From JAICSD01 sp963836665 (GTDB taxonomy: Bacteria; Acidobacteriota; Vicinamibacteria; Vicinamibacterales; 2-12-FULL-66-21), in the NCBI GenBank assembly GCA_963836665.1, contig CAWIKL010000004.1, forward strand, positions 186,001 to 250,000: a DNA stretch of 64,000 nucleotides, read 5' to 3'. Below, one piece after another: positions 1 through 7,265 of the stretch. The notes under the pieces were generated by a model, which worked only from the letters and a program-made list of their open reading frames with translations, was not told the DNA's origin and ran no database searches. Position 1 is the stretch's first letter; every line of letters starts with the position of its first letter. A program made the translations under genes and the position numbers.

Positions 1-496
1 CGTTGATCTGCAGCAGCAGGTCGATTTTCGGCTGGAGCGGCACCTCGAAGGGATCTTTCGTCAACGGCGTGTGCCACTCAACATCGGGGTAGGGCTCGAC
101 GGGCGCGAGGCGGACCGGGTCGGTGTTGACGGCGCGGTTCGCCCTGGCGATGGCGGCGGCCTGCTGCGCCACCGCGGCGACTTCCTCTTTCGTCACGGCG
201 CTGCTGCTCGCGAAGCCCCACGTGCCGTCGACGATGACCCGCACCCCGAAGCCGAAGTCCTCGGTGTTGACGATGTTCTGGACCTTGCCCTCGCGGGTGA
301 AGAGGAACTGGTTGCGATAGCGATTGATGCGGATGTCGGCGTACGACGCCCCGGCCTGCTTGGCCGCGGCGAGCGCGGCGTCGGCAAGCCCCTTCAATTC
401 GTTATCGGCCGCGGCAAAGAGTTCGGCCGCCGGCCGCAGCGTCGTTGCGGCGCCGAGGGCGATCATGGATTGAACGAAATCGCGTCGATGCATCAT
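1..496 (-). CDS. TldD/PmbA-family metalloprotease, N-terminal part (runs off window)
   Basis: The reading frame starts at ATG 496 and stays open to the window edge, giving 165 codons. It begins MMHRRDFVQSM, a twin-arginine-like (RRDF) leader followed by a small hydrophobic stretch, so export by Tat is possible. The following residues (AAAKQAGASYADIRINRY, then GKVQNIVNTEDFGFGVRV) match the N-terminal domain of TldD/PmbA proteins, which work as metalloproteases on peptides; the HExxxH zinc site would lie beyond the window. A downstream ATG gives one residue less. It lies 121 bp after the co-directional dehydrogenase-like gene 618-1727. Family call is firm, substrate unknown. Confidence 0.88.
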   Translation of the reverse strand, partial: MMHRRDFVQSMIALGAATTLRPAAELFAAADNELKGLADAALAAAKQAGASYADIRINRYRNQFLFTREGKVQNIVNTEDFGFGVRVIVDGTWGFASSSAVTKEEVAAVAQQAAAIARANRAVNTDPVRLAPVEPYPDVEWHTPLTKDPFEVPLQPKIDLLLQIN

Positions 497-617
497 GGGC
501 GGTCCTTACCGAAGCGCCATCATAGGCCAGATGGGTGGGAGGGGCCGCCTGGCCGGCCGAGACGCTCGTGACCAACGGTGGGACCAGTGCGCCCGCGGCA
601 CACGACGCCGGATTTCG

Positions 618-1727
618 TCACCGCGCGGATGCAAGCGTGACCCGGGCGTGGATTCGTGCCGAGGTACGCGCGGCGTCGAGGATCTCGGTGACGACCAGGT
701 TGTTCTCGAGCGACGACAGCGCGTTCGGTTTGCGCGCGCCACGGACCACGGCGAGCAGGTGCGAGATCGAATCGAGTTCGTCGAGGGCGCGCGGCTCCGG
801 CGTGACGGCGTGCTCGGGGTGGTCCGGCAGCGCAACGCGCAGCCCGCTTCCACCTGTCGCGATCGCCATGCCGTGTTCGCCGTACACTTCGAGGTCTTTG
901 CGGCCGACCGGCCAGTTCCATGACGCCTGGATGATGCCCTGCGCGGTGGGGTACTCGAGCAGGATCGTCGCCTCGTCGTCCACCCGCGGATAGACCGCCG
1001 GCTGGAACTGCTGGGTGACGGCGGTGACGGCGATCGGCCGCTGGTTGTCCATCAGCCACGTCATCAGGTTGGCGCCGTAACAGCCGAAATCGTACAGCGC
1101 GCCGCCGCCGTTGCGCGCCGGGTCGGAGAGCCACTCCAGGAACTCCGGCTGCACGTTGATGGCCTTGGGGCCGTTGTGGCCGTCCATCGCGACCATTTTG
1201 CGGATGATGCCGGCCCCCTTCTGTTCCTTCAGCAACGTCCAGATCGCGCCGTGGCTCGGGTACCAGGTGGTCTCATAGTTGACCATCACTTGGATCCCAC
1301 TCGCTTCGGCGGCACGGCGAATCCGCTGCGCGTCTGCGTTGCTCACCGCAAGCGGCTTCTCCATCATGACGTGCACGTGGCGCCGTGCCGCGGCTTCCAC
1401 GACGACTGGATGGTCGCGCGTGTTGGTGAAGCCGGCGATGGCTTCCGGATGCGTGCGGTCGATCATCGTCGCGAGATCGGTGAATCGTGCGTCTTCGGGA
1501 ATGTGAAACGTATCGCCGTAACTCCGCAGGAGCAGGGCGTCAGGCTCGAAGACGCCGACGATCTGCACGTCGGAGCGCTTCTGCACGAGTCGAACGAATG
1601 CGCCGACGTGGCCATGAACGAGGCCGGCCAGCGCGAGACGCATCGGCGGCTTCTCTTGCGGCGCCATACCCGGCAGCGCGGCAACTGCGAGGACGCCGAC
1701 GAGGCCGCGAAGACCTGTTCTGATCAT
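618..1727 (-). CDS. Gfo/Idh/MocA-family NAD(P)-dependent oxidoreductase, exported
   Basis: A 369-residue protein with a hydrophobic leader (about residues 5-22, ending near GMAPQEK) followed by a Rossmann fold starting at LALAGLVHGHVGAF (31-44). The EKPLAV motif at 123-128 supplies the usual catalytic lysine of the family. The C-terminal half has the typical open alpha/beta sheet (YDFGCYGANLMTWLMD). Members oxidise or rearrange sugars and related polyols with NAD(P). The first glycine motif is GLVHGH rather than the common GxGxxG, which fits a subgroup often annotated as secreted dehydrogenase. Start ATG 1727 is followed directly by the leader. It is divergent from the glycosyltransferase gene. 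The substrate cannot be told. Confidence 0.87.
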   Translation of the reverse strand: MIRTGLRGLVGVLAVAALPGMAPQEKPPMRLALAGLVHGHVGAFVRLVQKRSDVQIVGVFEPDALLLRSYGDTFHIPEDARFTDLATMIDRTHPEAIAGFTNTRDHPVVVEAAARRHVHVMMEKPLAVSNADAQRIRRAAEASGIQVMVNYETTWYPSHGAIWTLLKEQKGAGIIRKMVAMDGHNGPKAINVQPEFLEWLSDPARNGGGALYDFGCYGANLMTWLMDNQRPIAVTAVTQQFQPAVYPRVDDEATILLEYPTAQGIIQASWNWPVGRKDLEVYGEHGMAIATGGSGLRVALPDHPEHAVTPEPRALDELDSISHLLAVVRGARKPNALSSLENNLVVTEILDAARTSARIHARVTLASAR

Positions 1728-1797
1728 GCGGTGATTCTAGACGACGGAAGCAGGCTCGACGGTCGGGCCGTGATACGCTTTCGTGTTCTCCGAAGCG

Positions 1798-3225
1798 ATG
1801 CCAGAGTCGACCATCGGATCCCCGCCGCTTCTCAGCGTCCTCATGCCCGTCTACAACGAAGCCCGCACCTTGCGGACGATCGTCGGGCGTGTGCTCGCCA
1901 GCCCGGTCGGGATCCCGATGGAGTTGGTCTGCGTCGACGACGGCAGCCGCGATGGATCGGCCGATATCCTCGACGCGCTCGCCGCCTCTGATCCGCGCAT
2001 CCGCGTCTTCCGCCAGCCCCGCAACATGGGCAAGGGGGCGGCCATCATCGCGGCCATCGGCCACATGGGCGGCGACCTCGCGCTCATCCAGGACGCCGAC
2101 CTCGAATATGACCCGGCCGACTATCCCGCCCTGCTCGCGCCGATCCTCCAGGGAAAAGCCGACGCGGTATTCGGCTCCCGCTTCGCCTCCGCGAGTCAGC
2201 GCAAGGTCCTGCTCTATTGGCACGGCGTTGCCAACCGGGGACTGACCTGGCTGACCAACATCCTTAACGACATCAACCTGACGGACATGGAGACCTGTTA
2301 CAAGGCCGTCCGTGCCGATATCCTGAAGCAGACCCCGCTCCACAGCCAACGCTTCGGCATCGAGCCCGAGTTGACCACGCGGCTCGCGCAGTGGAACGTT
2401 CGACTCTACGAAGTCCCGATCAGTTACCACGGCCGCACCGTCGCGGAAGGGAAGAATATCGGCTGGAAGGACGCGTTCTCGGCCGTGTGGACGCTCTTCA
2501 AGTACCGCTTCCTCGACGACCGCTTCACGACCCACGACGGCTATTACGTGCTGCAGAGCATGCGCCGCGCCCGCGGGCTGAACCGGTGGATTCTGGAGCA
2601 GTTCCGTCCCTTCATCGGCAGCCGCGTGCTCGAGGCCGGCTGCGGGATCGGCAACTTCACCGAGCTGCTGCTCGATCGCCAGCGTCTGCTCTGCGTCGAC
2701 AATGATCCGCTCTACGTCGAGATGCTCAACTGGCGGCTCGGACACCTCGAAAACGCCCGGATTCTCAGGTTCGATCTCGCCGACCCCGCCGCCTACGCGG
2801 AGCTGAAACAGGAATCGGTCGACACCATCGTCTGCCTGAACGTGCTCGAGCACATCAAGGCTGACGAGCAGGTGCTGCGCGCCTACTACGATCTGCTCGA
2901 GCCGGGCGGCCACGCCATCATCCTGGTGCCGGCGCACATGTGGCTCTACGGCCCGTGCGACGCGGCAATAGGGCACGAGCGCCGCTACACGCAGGCCGAA
3001 CTGCACACGAAAATGCAGAAGGTCGGCTTCGAGATCGTGCAGATGAACGAGTTCAACCGCCTCGGCGTGCCGGGGTGGTGGCTGAACAAGCAGCTCGGAC
3101 GGCGCGATCTCAACCCGCGCCAGATGCGGCTCTTCGAGTGGCTGCTGCCGATCGCCAAGGCAGCAGAGGCGATGCACCTGGGTCCCGGCCTGAGCCTGAT
3201 CGGTATCGGGCGCAAGCCGCATTAG
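1798..3225 (+). CDS. Family 2 glycosyltransferase fused to SAM-dependent methyltransferase
   Basis: A 475-residue two-domain protein. Residues 11-235 are a GT2 domain of the dolichyl-phosphate-mannose-synthase type: VLMPVYNE (14-21), VCVDDGSRDGS (44-54) and QDADLEYDP (98-106) with the nucleotide-sugar/metal aspartates. No membrane helices follow it. Residues 260-475 are a class I methyltransferase: motif I VLEAGCGIGNF (277-287), an acidic loop (CVDNDP, 299-304) and NVLEHI. ATG 1798 is preferred; an in-frame GTG at 1783 would add five residues. The fusion suggests sequential glycosyl transfer and methylation of one lipid-linked or surface-glycan intermediate, but the acceptor is unknown. A hairpin follows 5 bp after the stop. 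Confidence 0.9.
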   Translation: MPESTIGSPPLLSVLMPVYNEARTLRTIVGRVLASPVGIPMELVCVDDGSRDGSADILDALAASDPRIRVFRQPRNMGKGAAIIAAIGHMGGDLALIQDADLEYDPADYPALLAPILQGKADAVFGSRFASASQRKVLLYWHGVANRGLTWLTNILNDINLTDMETCYKAVRADILKQTPLHSQRFGIEPELTTRLAQWNVRLYEVPISYHGRTVAEGKNIGWKDAFSAVWTLFKYRFLDDRFTTHDGYYVLQSMRRARGLNRWILEQFRPFIGSRVLEAGCGIGNFTELLLDRQRLLCVDNDPLYVEMLNWRLGHLENARILRFDLADPAAYAELKQESVDTIVCLNVLEHIKADEQVLRAYYDLLEPGGHAIILVPAHMWLYGPCDAAIGHERRYTQAELHTKMQKVGFEIVQMNEFNRLGVPGWWLNKQLGRRDLNPRQMRLFEWLLPIAKAAEAMHLGPGLSLIGIGRKPH

Positions 3226-3229
3226 TTAA

Positions 3230-3300
3230 CCGAGGGGCCTCGCCCCTCGGACTCGCTGACACGCTCTCTCACGCGGCGCCTCAGTGCGCCGCGAGAGAGT
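3230..3300 (+). repeat. Structured dispersed repeat, copy 1 (two hairpins)
   Basis: Hairpin 1 is CCGAGGGG (3230-3237), a 5-nt loop, CCCCTCGG (3243-3250). A linker ACTC-N5-ACACGCTCTCTC follows, then hairpin 2 with stem CGCGGCGC (3272-3279)/GCGCCGCG (3286-3293), extended by CTCTCT/AGAGAG. The first 41 bases match the reverse complement of 5187-5227 with about five mismatches. Hairpin 1 sits 5 bp after the glycosyltransferase stop and could also end transcription, though no T-run follows. Confidence 0.75.
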
Positions 3301-3311
3301 ATGATTCGCCG

Positions 3312-3944
3312 ATGGCGGAACGCCGCTACCGCGCGGGCGATTCAATAGAAGACCTGTGCCGCGCGTGCAAGCTCGATCGCATGCACACGGTTGTCGCCTC
3401 CGGCGAGGACGGCCGTCCGCTGCGCGTGTCCTGCGGCTACTGCGGGAGCGAACACAATTTCCGCGGCGGGCCGTCGGCATCGGCCCGTTCTGCGACTACA
3501 CCTAGACCGCCGAGCGGCGAGCACGGGCTGCCGCGGGCCGACAGCGGAGTCCCGTTCCCGCTCGTCAGCGATCGCGAAAGGACAGCGGCGGCCATGAGCC
3601 TTGATTCCAACGACGTCGAACTCCTGCTGCGGCGGATCATCCGCGAAGAAACGGGACTGACGCCGGTCGCGCCGGCCGAGCGATGGCGCGACGGCCTGCT
3701 CGTGCTGCGTCCCGGTACGCCGGGCCTCCAGGAAAAGAGCTGGCCGATCGAGACCTTCTTCCACAAGGTCGTGATGCTGCGCAACCGCCTGCGGACGCTC
3801 GAGCAGCAGGTCAATGCCATGGAGATCCCGGAAGACGCCAAGGTAAAGCTCCAGGGCTACGTCACCGCCTGCTACGGCTCGTTAACCAGCTTCAATGTGC
3901 TGTTCGCCGACGAGGACGATCAGTTCCGCGGCAGCGGCGACTAG
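3312..3944 (+). CDS. Hypothetical zinc-ribbon protein
   Basis: A 210-residue cytoplasmic protein that I do not recognise. The N-terminal part has a four-cysteine CxxC-x21-CxxC pattern (C16, C19, C41, C44: LCRACK and SCGYCG), typical of a zinc ribbon. A proline/serine-rich linker (about 52-85) leads to a helical C-terminal half that includes VVMLRNRLRTLEQQVNAM, a probable short coiled coil. ATG 3312 is chosen because it directly precedes the first Cys pair and lies after the structured repeat; an upstream extension in frame overlaps the glycosyltransferase gene. The layout suggests a nucleic-acid or protein adaptor. pdxH lies convergent downstream. Confidence 0.7.
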   Translation: MAERRYRAGDSIEDLCRACKLDRMHTVVASGEDGRPLRVSCGYCGSEHNFRGGPSASARSATTPRPPSGEHGLPRADSGVPFPLVSDRERTAAAMSLDSNDVELLLRRIIREETGLTPVAPAERWRDGLLVLRPGTPGLQEKSWPIETFFHKVVMLRNRLRTLEQQVNAMEIPEDAKVKLQGYVTACYGSLTSFNVLFADEDDQFRGSGD

Positions 3945-3991
3945 CCCTCATCCAAAGGAGCTGCTCTTCGGACCAACCGGTCAGGCCCGCG

Positions 3992-4615
3992 TCAGGGATA
4001 CAGCCAGCTGGTCGTCCAGCCCGACGGTGTGCGTGCGTAGAGCAGCCGGTCGTGCAGGCGGCCCTGCCGGCCGTACCAGAACTCCATGCGATCGGGAACC
4101 ACGCGGAAGCCGCCCCAGAACGACGGGCGAGGCACAGCCTGGCCGGCGAAGCGGGCCTCGAACTCCTCGAGGCGATCCTCGAGCACGTTGCGCGACGGCA
4201 ATACCGCGCTCTGCTCAGAGGCCCACGCGCCTATCTGACTGTCGCGCGGACGGCCGGCGAAGTAACGATCCGACTCGGCCGGATCCGTCAGCTCCGCCGC
4301 CCCCTCGATCCGGATCTGCTCCTCCAGGCTCGGCCAGTGCTGGCACAGCGACACGCGCGGATTCGCGGTCATTTCTTGGGCCTTCCGGCTGCCATAGTTG
4401 GTAAAGAAGACGAATCCCCGCTCGTCGGCCCCCCTGAGCAGAACGATACGTACCGACGGATGCCCGTCGACATCAGCGGTCGCCAGCGCGGCAGGCGCCG
4501 TATCCACGGCCGCGCGCCGCGCCCGTTCGGTAGCCGCAAGGTATTGCTCGAGCGGATCTTTGGCCGGATCGGGAACGAACATCTCGGCGATCTTCACACA
4601 TCTGGCGCCGGGCAT
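3992..4615 (-). CDS. pdxH: Pyridoxamine/pyridoxine 5'-phosphate oxidase
   Basis: 207 residues, the usual size. The enzyme oxidises pyridoxamine or pyridoxine 5'-phosphate to pyridoxal 5'-phosphate with FMN and oxygen, in the cytoplasm. Seen here: DPLEQYLAATERA, the FMN-binding core (VRIVLLRGADERGFVFFTNY, SRKAQEM), the W-x-EEQIRIEG stretch and the C-terminal signature block RPSFWGGFRVVPDRMEFW. The usual C-terminal ...RLxP is replaced by TSWLYP. ATG 4615 is taken as start; GTG 4597 and ATG 4582 are alternatives. It is convergent with the zinc-ribbon gene and divergent from the BON gene, so it is transcribed alone. Confidence 0.93.
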   Translation of the reverse strand: MPGARCVKIAEMFVPDPAKDPLEQYLAATERARRAAVDTAPAALATADVDGHPSVRIVLLRGADERGFVFFTNYGSRKAQEMTANPRVSLCQHWPSLEEQIRIEGAAELTDPAESDRYFAGRPRDSQIGAWASEQSAVLPSRNVLEDRLEEFEARFAGQAVPRPSFWGGFRVVPDRMEFWYGRQGRLHDRLLYARTPSGWTTSWLYP

Positions 4616-4653
4616 GGAAGGTGCACCCCCGCATTGGACGTGAAGGAGGCTTC

Positions 4654-5085
4654 ATGTTCCGCGCTCTGCTGAGATTGATCGTTCTGCTGGTAGTGCTGGT
4701 CGCCGCGGGGACCTTCTTCCTCGGGTACTGGGGAAGCGGCCATCTCTTCTCCCACGATTCGACGGCGACGGTCGGCACAGGTGACCACGTCAACACCGAC
4801 CGCGCCCGCAACGCCGGCGCCGCGGTAGGCGAGAAAACGGCCGAAGCCGCCAACAAGGCCGGCGCGCTGCTCGCCGATGGCGCGCTGACGGCGAAGATCA
4901 AGTCCAAGATGGCGCTCGACGACACCGTCCGTTCGCGCACCGTCGATGTCTCGACCGCCAACCACGTCGTCACTCTGTCAGGGCACGTACAGACCGCCGC
5001 CGAGCGGACGCGCGCCCTGCAGCTGGCAAGTGAGACGGCCGGGGTGACACAGGTGATCGATCACTTGACGGTGTCCGCGCGCTGA
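4654..5085 (+). CDS. BON-domain protein with N-terminal membrane anchor
   Basis: 143 residues. Residues 4-26 form a hydrophobic segment (LLRLIVLLVVLVAAGTFFLG) that is a signal anchor, placing the rest in the periplasm. A linker rich in Ala/Lys is followed by a BON domain (about 78-142) with the typical TAKIKSKMALDD, VVTLSGHVQTAAER and VTQVIDHLTV elements; BON domains bind phospholipid or peptidoglycan-associated surfaces. The start is set by a strong AAGGAGG at 4643-4649, 4 nt before ATG 4654, against a GTG at 4621. It precedes the VanZ-like gene by 160 bp holding a structured repeat. Confidence 0.85.
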   Translation: MFRALLRLIVLLVVLVAAGTFFLGYWGSGHLFSHDSTATVGTGDHVNTDRARNAGAAVGEKTAEAANKAGALLADGALTAKIKSKMALDDTVRSRTVDVSTANHVVTLSGHVQTAAERTRALQLASETAGVTQVIDHLTVSAR

Positions 5086-5161
5086 CCAGGTCGTATCTCA
5101 AACGAGGCCAAATGCCGCTTGCTACTGTGCGAGCGAGCGTAGCGACGCGAGCCACGCGAAC

Positions 5162-5227
5162 GGAGCGCGCCGGCGAAGCGGCGCGCGAGAGAGCGTGTAG
5201 GGGAGTCCGAGGGGTGACGCCCCTCGG
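5162..5227 (-). repeat. Structured dispersed repeat, copy 2 (inverted relative to copy 1)
   Basis: Read on the minus strand from 5227: CCGAGGGG, 5-nt loop, CCCCTCGG, then ACTC-N5-ACACGCTCTCTC and a second GC hairpin (GCGCGCCG/CGGCGCGC, about 5165-5186). It shares sequence and order of both hairpins with 3230-3300. Upstream on the plus strand lies a run of gcgagcgagcg-type sequence (5129-5150) that also appears in short form at 34278-34293. The element fills most of the 160-bp gap between the BON and VanZ genes. Confidence 0.72.
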
Positions 5228-5245
5228 ATATAGAGGAAAACGCTG

Positions 5246-5641
5246 ATGAAACTGTGGAAATGGTGGCTGCTCGTCGTCATCGCGGCGAGCGGCCCGTGGT
5301 ACGGCGTGACGCGTACGCCGCAATGGCAGCGTGTTACCTGGATTCCCTTTCACGGCGCCGAGGACAAGCCGCGCGACATGGTCGCCAACGTCGCGATGTG
5401 GGTGCCGTTCGGGTTCTCGTTCGCGGCCGAGCGGCGCGGCGCCTCACGCGTCGCCGCCGCAGTCGCGGCGACACTCGGCGCGTCATGTGCCGTGGAGGCG
5501 GCGCAGCTCTTCTTCGTCTTGCGCGACCCGTCAGCGACCGACGTCGTTGCCGGCGTGGCCGGCAGCGCCCTAGGTGCAGTTGCCGCGCAGGTCCTGCATC
5601 GAAGCGATACGCCTGCTGCACACCGGCGGCCACCGCCGTAG
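5246..5641 (+). CDS. VanZ-like family membrane protein
   Basis: 131 residues. A first hydrophobic segment (5-20), then the family-typical pattern: DMVANVAMWVPFGF (N..xFxPFG), an alpha-helical segment with CAVEAAQLFFVLRDPSATDV (E..Q, R..D) and a Gly/Ala-rich last helix (AGVAGSALGAVAAQ). VanZ-like proteins are small inner-membrane proteins; VanZ itself raises teicoplanin resistance, but most homologues have no known role. ATG 5246 follows a weak GAGG (5233-5236). It is followed at 14 bp by the PilT-like gene, so the two may share a transcript. Confidence 0.82.
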   Translation: MKLWKWWLLVVIAASGPWYGVTRTPQWQRVTWIPFHGAEDKPRDMVANVAMWVPFGFSFAAERRGASRVAAAVAATLGASCAVEAAQLFFVLRDPSATDVVAGVAGSALGAVAAQVLHRSDTPAAHRRPPP

Positions 5642-5655
5642 CGGTAGGATGGGCC

Positions 5656-6792
5656 ATGCCGTGCGACGCCGACGACTTCGAGCAGCTGATTTCCGACCTG
5701 CATGCCTCCGTCTCCGGGCCGGGATCGGCCACCGGCGACACCGGTCGGATCGAGCGCTGGCTGCGCCTGCTTGTTGACGCTGGCGGCAGCGACCTGCTGT
5801 TGGTGGCCGGCGCGCCTCCAGCGATGCGCGTCGACGGCCGGATCCGACCGCTCGCTGACGCGCCGATCGACGGCGTCGACGTGGAGGAAGCGGTGGTGCC
5901 GGCGCTGGCGCCACACGCGCGGCGGCGCTATCGCGACACCGGCATCGCCGACGCGTCCTTTCGCGTCGCCGGACTGGGCCGCTTCCGCATCAACCTGCAC
6001 CGCGAACGCGGTCGCGCCGCCGCCGCGGTGCGCGCGCTGCCGGCCAAGGTGCCGCGCCTGGCCTCGCTCGGGCTCCCGCCCAGCGTCGAACTGCTCACCC
6101 GCCTGCCGCGTGGTCTCGTCCTCGTCGGCGGCCCGACCGGCTCGGGCAAAACCACGACGCTGGCGGCGCTGGTCGAGGAGATCAACCGCCGCGACGCCCG
6201 GCACATCGTCACCATTGAAGATCCGATCGAGTACGAGCATGCGCACCACGCCTGCGTCGTCGAACAGGTCGAGATCGGCGTCGACGCGCCCGACTTCCCG
6301 ACGGCGTTGCGCGCGTCGCTGCGCCAGGCGCCCGACGTGATTGTCGTCGGCGAGATGCGCGATCCGGAGACGATGCGGATTGCGCTGTCGGCAGCCGAGA
6401 CAGGGCACCTCGTACTGTCGACGGTGCACACAACCGACGCCTCGTCGACTGTCGCCCGCATCGCCGACTCGTTTCCCGACGAGCGGCAGAATACGATCCG
6501 GCAGGAGCTGGCGATGGCGCTGGCCGCAGTGATGACGCAGACCCTGCTGCCGCGCGTTGGCGGCGGTCTCGTGCCGGCCGCGGAACTGCTCGTCGTCAGC
6601 TACGGCGCGCGCCAGCACATTCGCCGCAACGCGCTGCAGCACCTGCACCAGGAAACGACGATCACACGGAAGGCCGGTTCCTTCACCTTCGAGGAATCGC
6701 TGGCGCAGCTGGTCAAGCATGGACTCGTCGAACGGCAGGAGGCGATGGCGCGAGCCGTTCACGTCGAGGAACTGGAGCAGCTGCTCATCTAA
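5656..6792 (+). CDS. PilT/PilU-like secretion-superfamily ATPase
   Basis: 378 residues, close to PilT size. After an N-terminal PAS-like region (GSDLLLVAGAPPAMRVDGRI, 44-63) comes the RecA core: Walker A GGPTGSGKTTT (158-168), Asp box HIVTIEDPIEYE (183-194), Walker B DVIVVGEMRDPET (227-239) and His box GHLVLSTVHTTDA (250-262). PilT-type ATPases drive pilus retraction. The motif AIRNLIREGKTHQ that marks true PilT is replaced by YGARQHIRRNALQHLHQ. No other pilus gene lies nearby, so it may serve a pilus encoded elsewhere. ATG 5656 is chosen because upstream in-frame sequence is the VanZ gene in another frame. Confidence 0.88.
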   Translation: MPCDADDFEQLISDLHASVSGPGSATGDTGRIERWLRLLVDAGGSDLLLVAGAPPAMRVDGRIRPLADAPIDGVDVEEAVVPALAPHARRRYRDTGIADASFRVAGLGRFRINLHRERGRAAAAVRALPAKVPRLASLGLPPSVELLTRLPRGLVLVGGPTGSGKTTTLAALVEEINRRDARHIVTIEDPIEYEHAHHACVVEQVEIGVDAPDFPTALRASLRQAPDVIVVGEMRDPETMRIALSAAETGHLVLSTVHTTDASSTVARIADSFPDERQNTIRQELAMALAAVMTQTLLPRVGGGLVPAAELLVVSYGARQHIRRNALQHLHQETTITRKAGSFTFEESLAQLVKHGLVERQEAMARAVHVEELEQLLI

Positions 6793-6872
6793 CCCGGCGC
6801 GAATGATCGCTGCAGGCACGAAAGATGCTTTCCCGTGAGTTGCGTATGTGTGCGACTTTCAGGAGGCAGCTC

Positions 6873-7265
6873 ATGCAGATGTTTCGTCGGTTCCTTGGTG
6901 CTTCGCTTGCGGTGCTGCTCGCAGCGCCCACGGCGTTCGCGCAGCAGACCCCTCACGTGATCAGCCCGTCGGCGCTCGACCAGGCGGTCCAGCAGCGTGT
7001 GTCCCAGGATCAGGCGGATCGCGAAGCCGTCAGTACATTTCTGCAGAATCAAGCGGTGAGAGACGTCGCGGCGAGGGCAGGGCTGTCAATCGACAAGGCT
7101 GAGGCGGCAGTGCCGACGCTGCAGGGCGATGAACTTCGACAGGCCGCCGGACAAGCCCGCGTCATCAACGACCAGCTTGCCGGGGGTTCGACCATCGTCA
7201 TCTCCACCTGGACGATCATCATCATCCTGCTGATCGTCATTATTCTGATTCTTGCCCTGAAGTGA
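6873..7265 (+). CDS. PA2779-like small membrane protein
   Basis: 130 residues. Signal peptide (RFLGASLAVLLAAPTAFAQ, 5-23), a helical periplasmic part (about 28-100) and a C-terminal transmembrane helix made almost only of Ile, Leu and Val (TWTIIIILLIVIILILALK). This arrangement and its position in front of a PA2778-like peptidase match the PA2779/PA2778 pair known from Pseudomonas genomes, whose function has not been established. AGGAGG at 6861-6866 sits 6 nt before ATG 6873 and sets the start over the longer frame from 6825. Its TGA overlaps the next gene's GTG (GTGA), so the two are translationally coupled. Confidence 0.75.
   Translation: MQMFRRFLGASLAVLLAAPTAFAQQTPHVISPSALDQAVQQRVSQDQADREAVSTFLQNQAVRDVAARAGLSIDKAEAAVPTLQGDELRQAAGQARVINDQLAGGSTIVISTWTIIIILLIVIILILALK

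Noticed and set aside
5656..6792. Type IV pilus locus
   Set aside because: Only one PilT-like ATPase is present. No pilin, PilB, PilC, PilM-Q or prepilin peptidase gene lies near.
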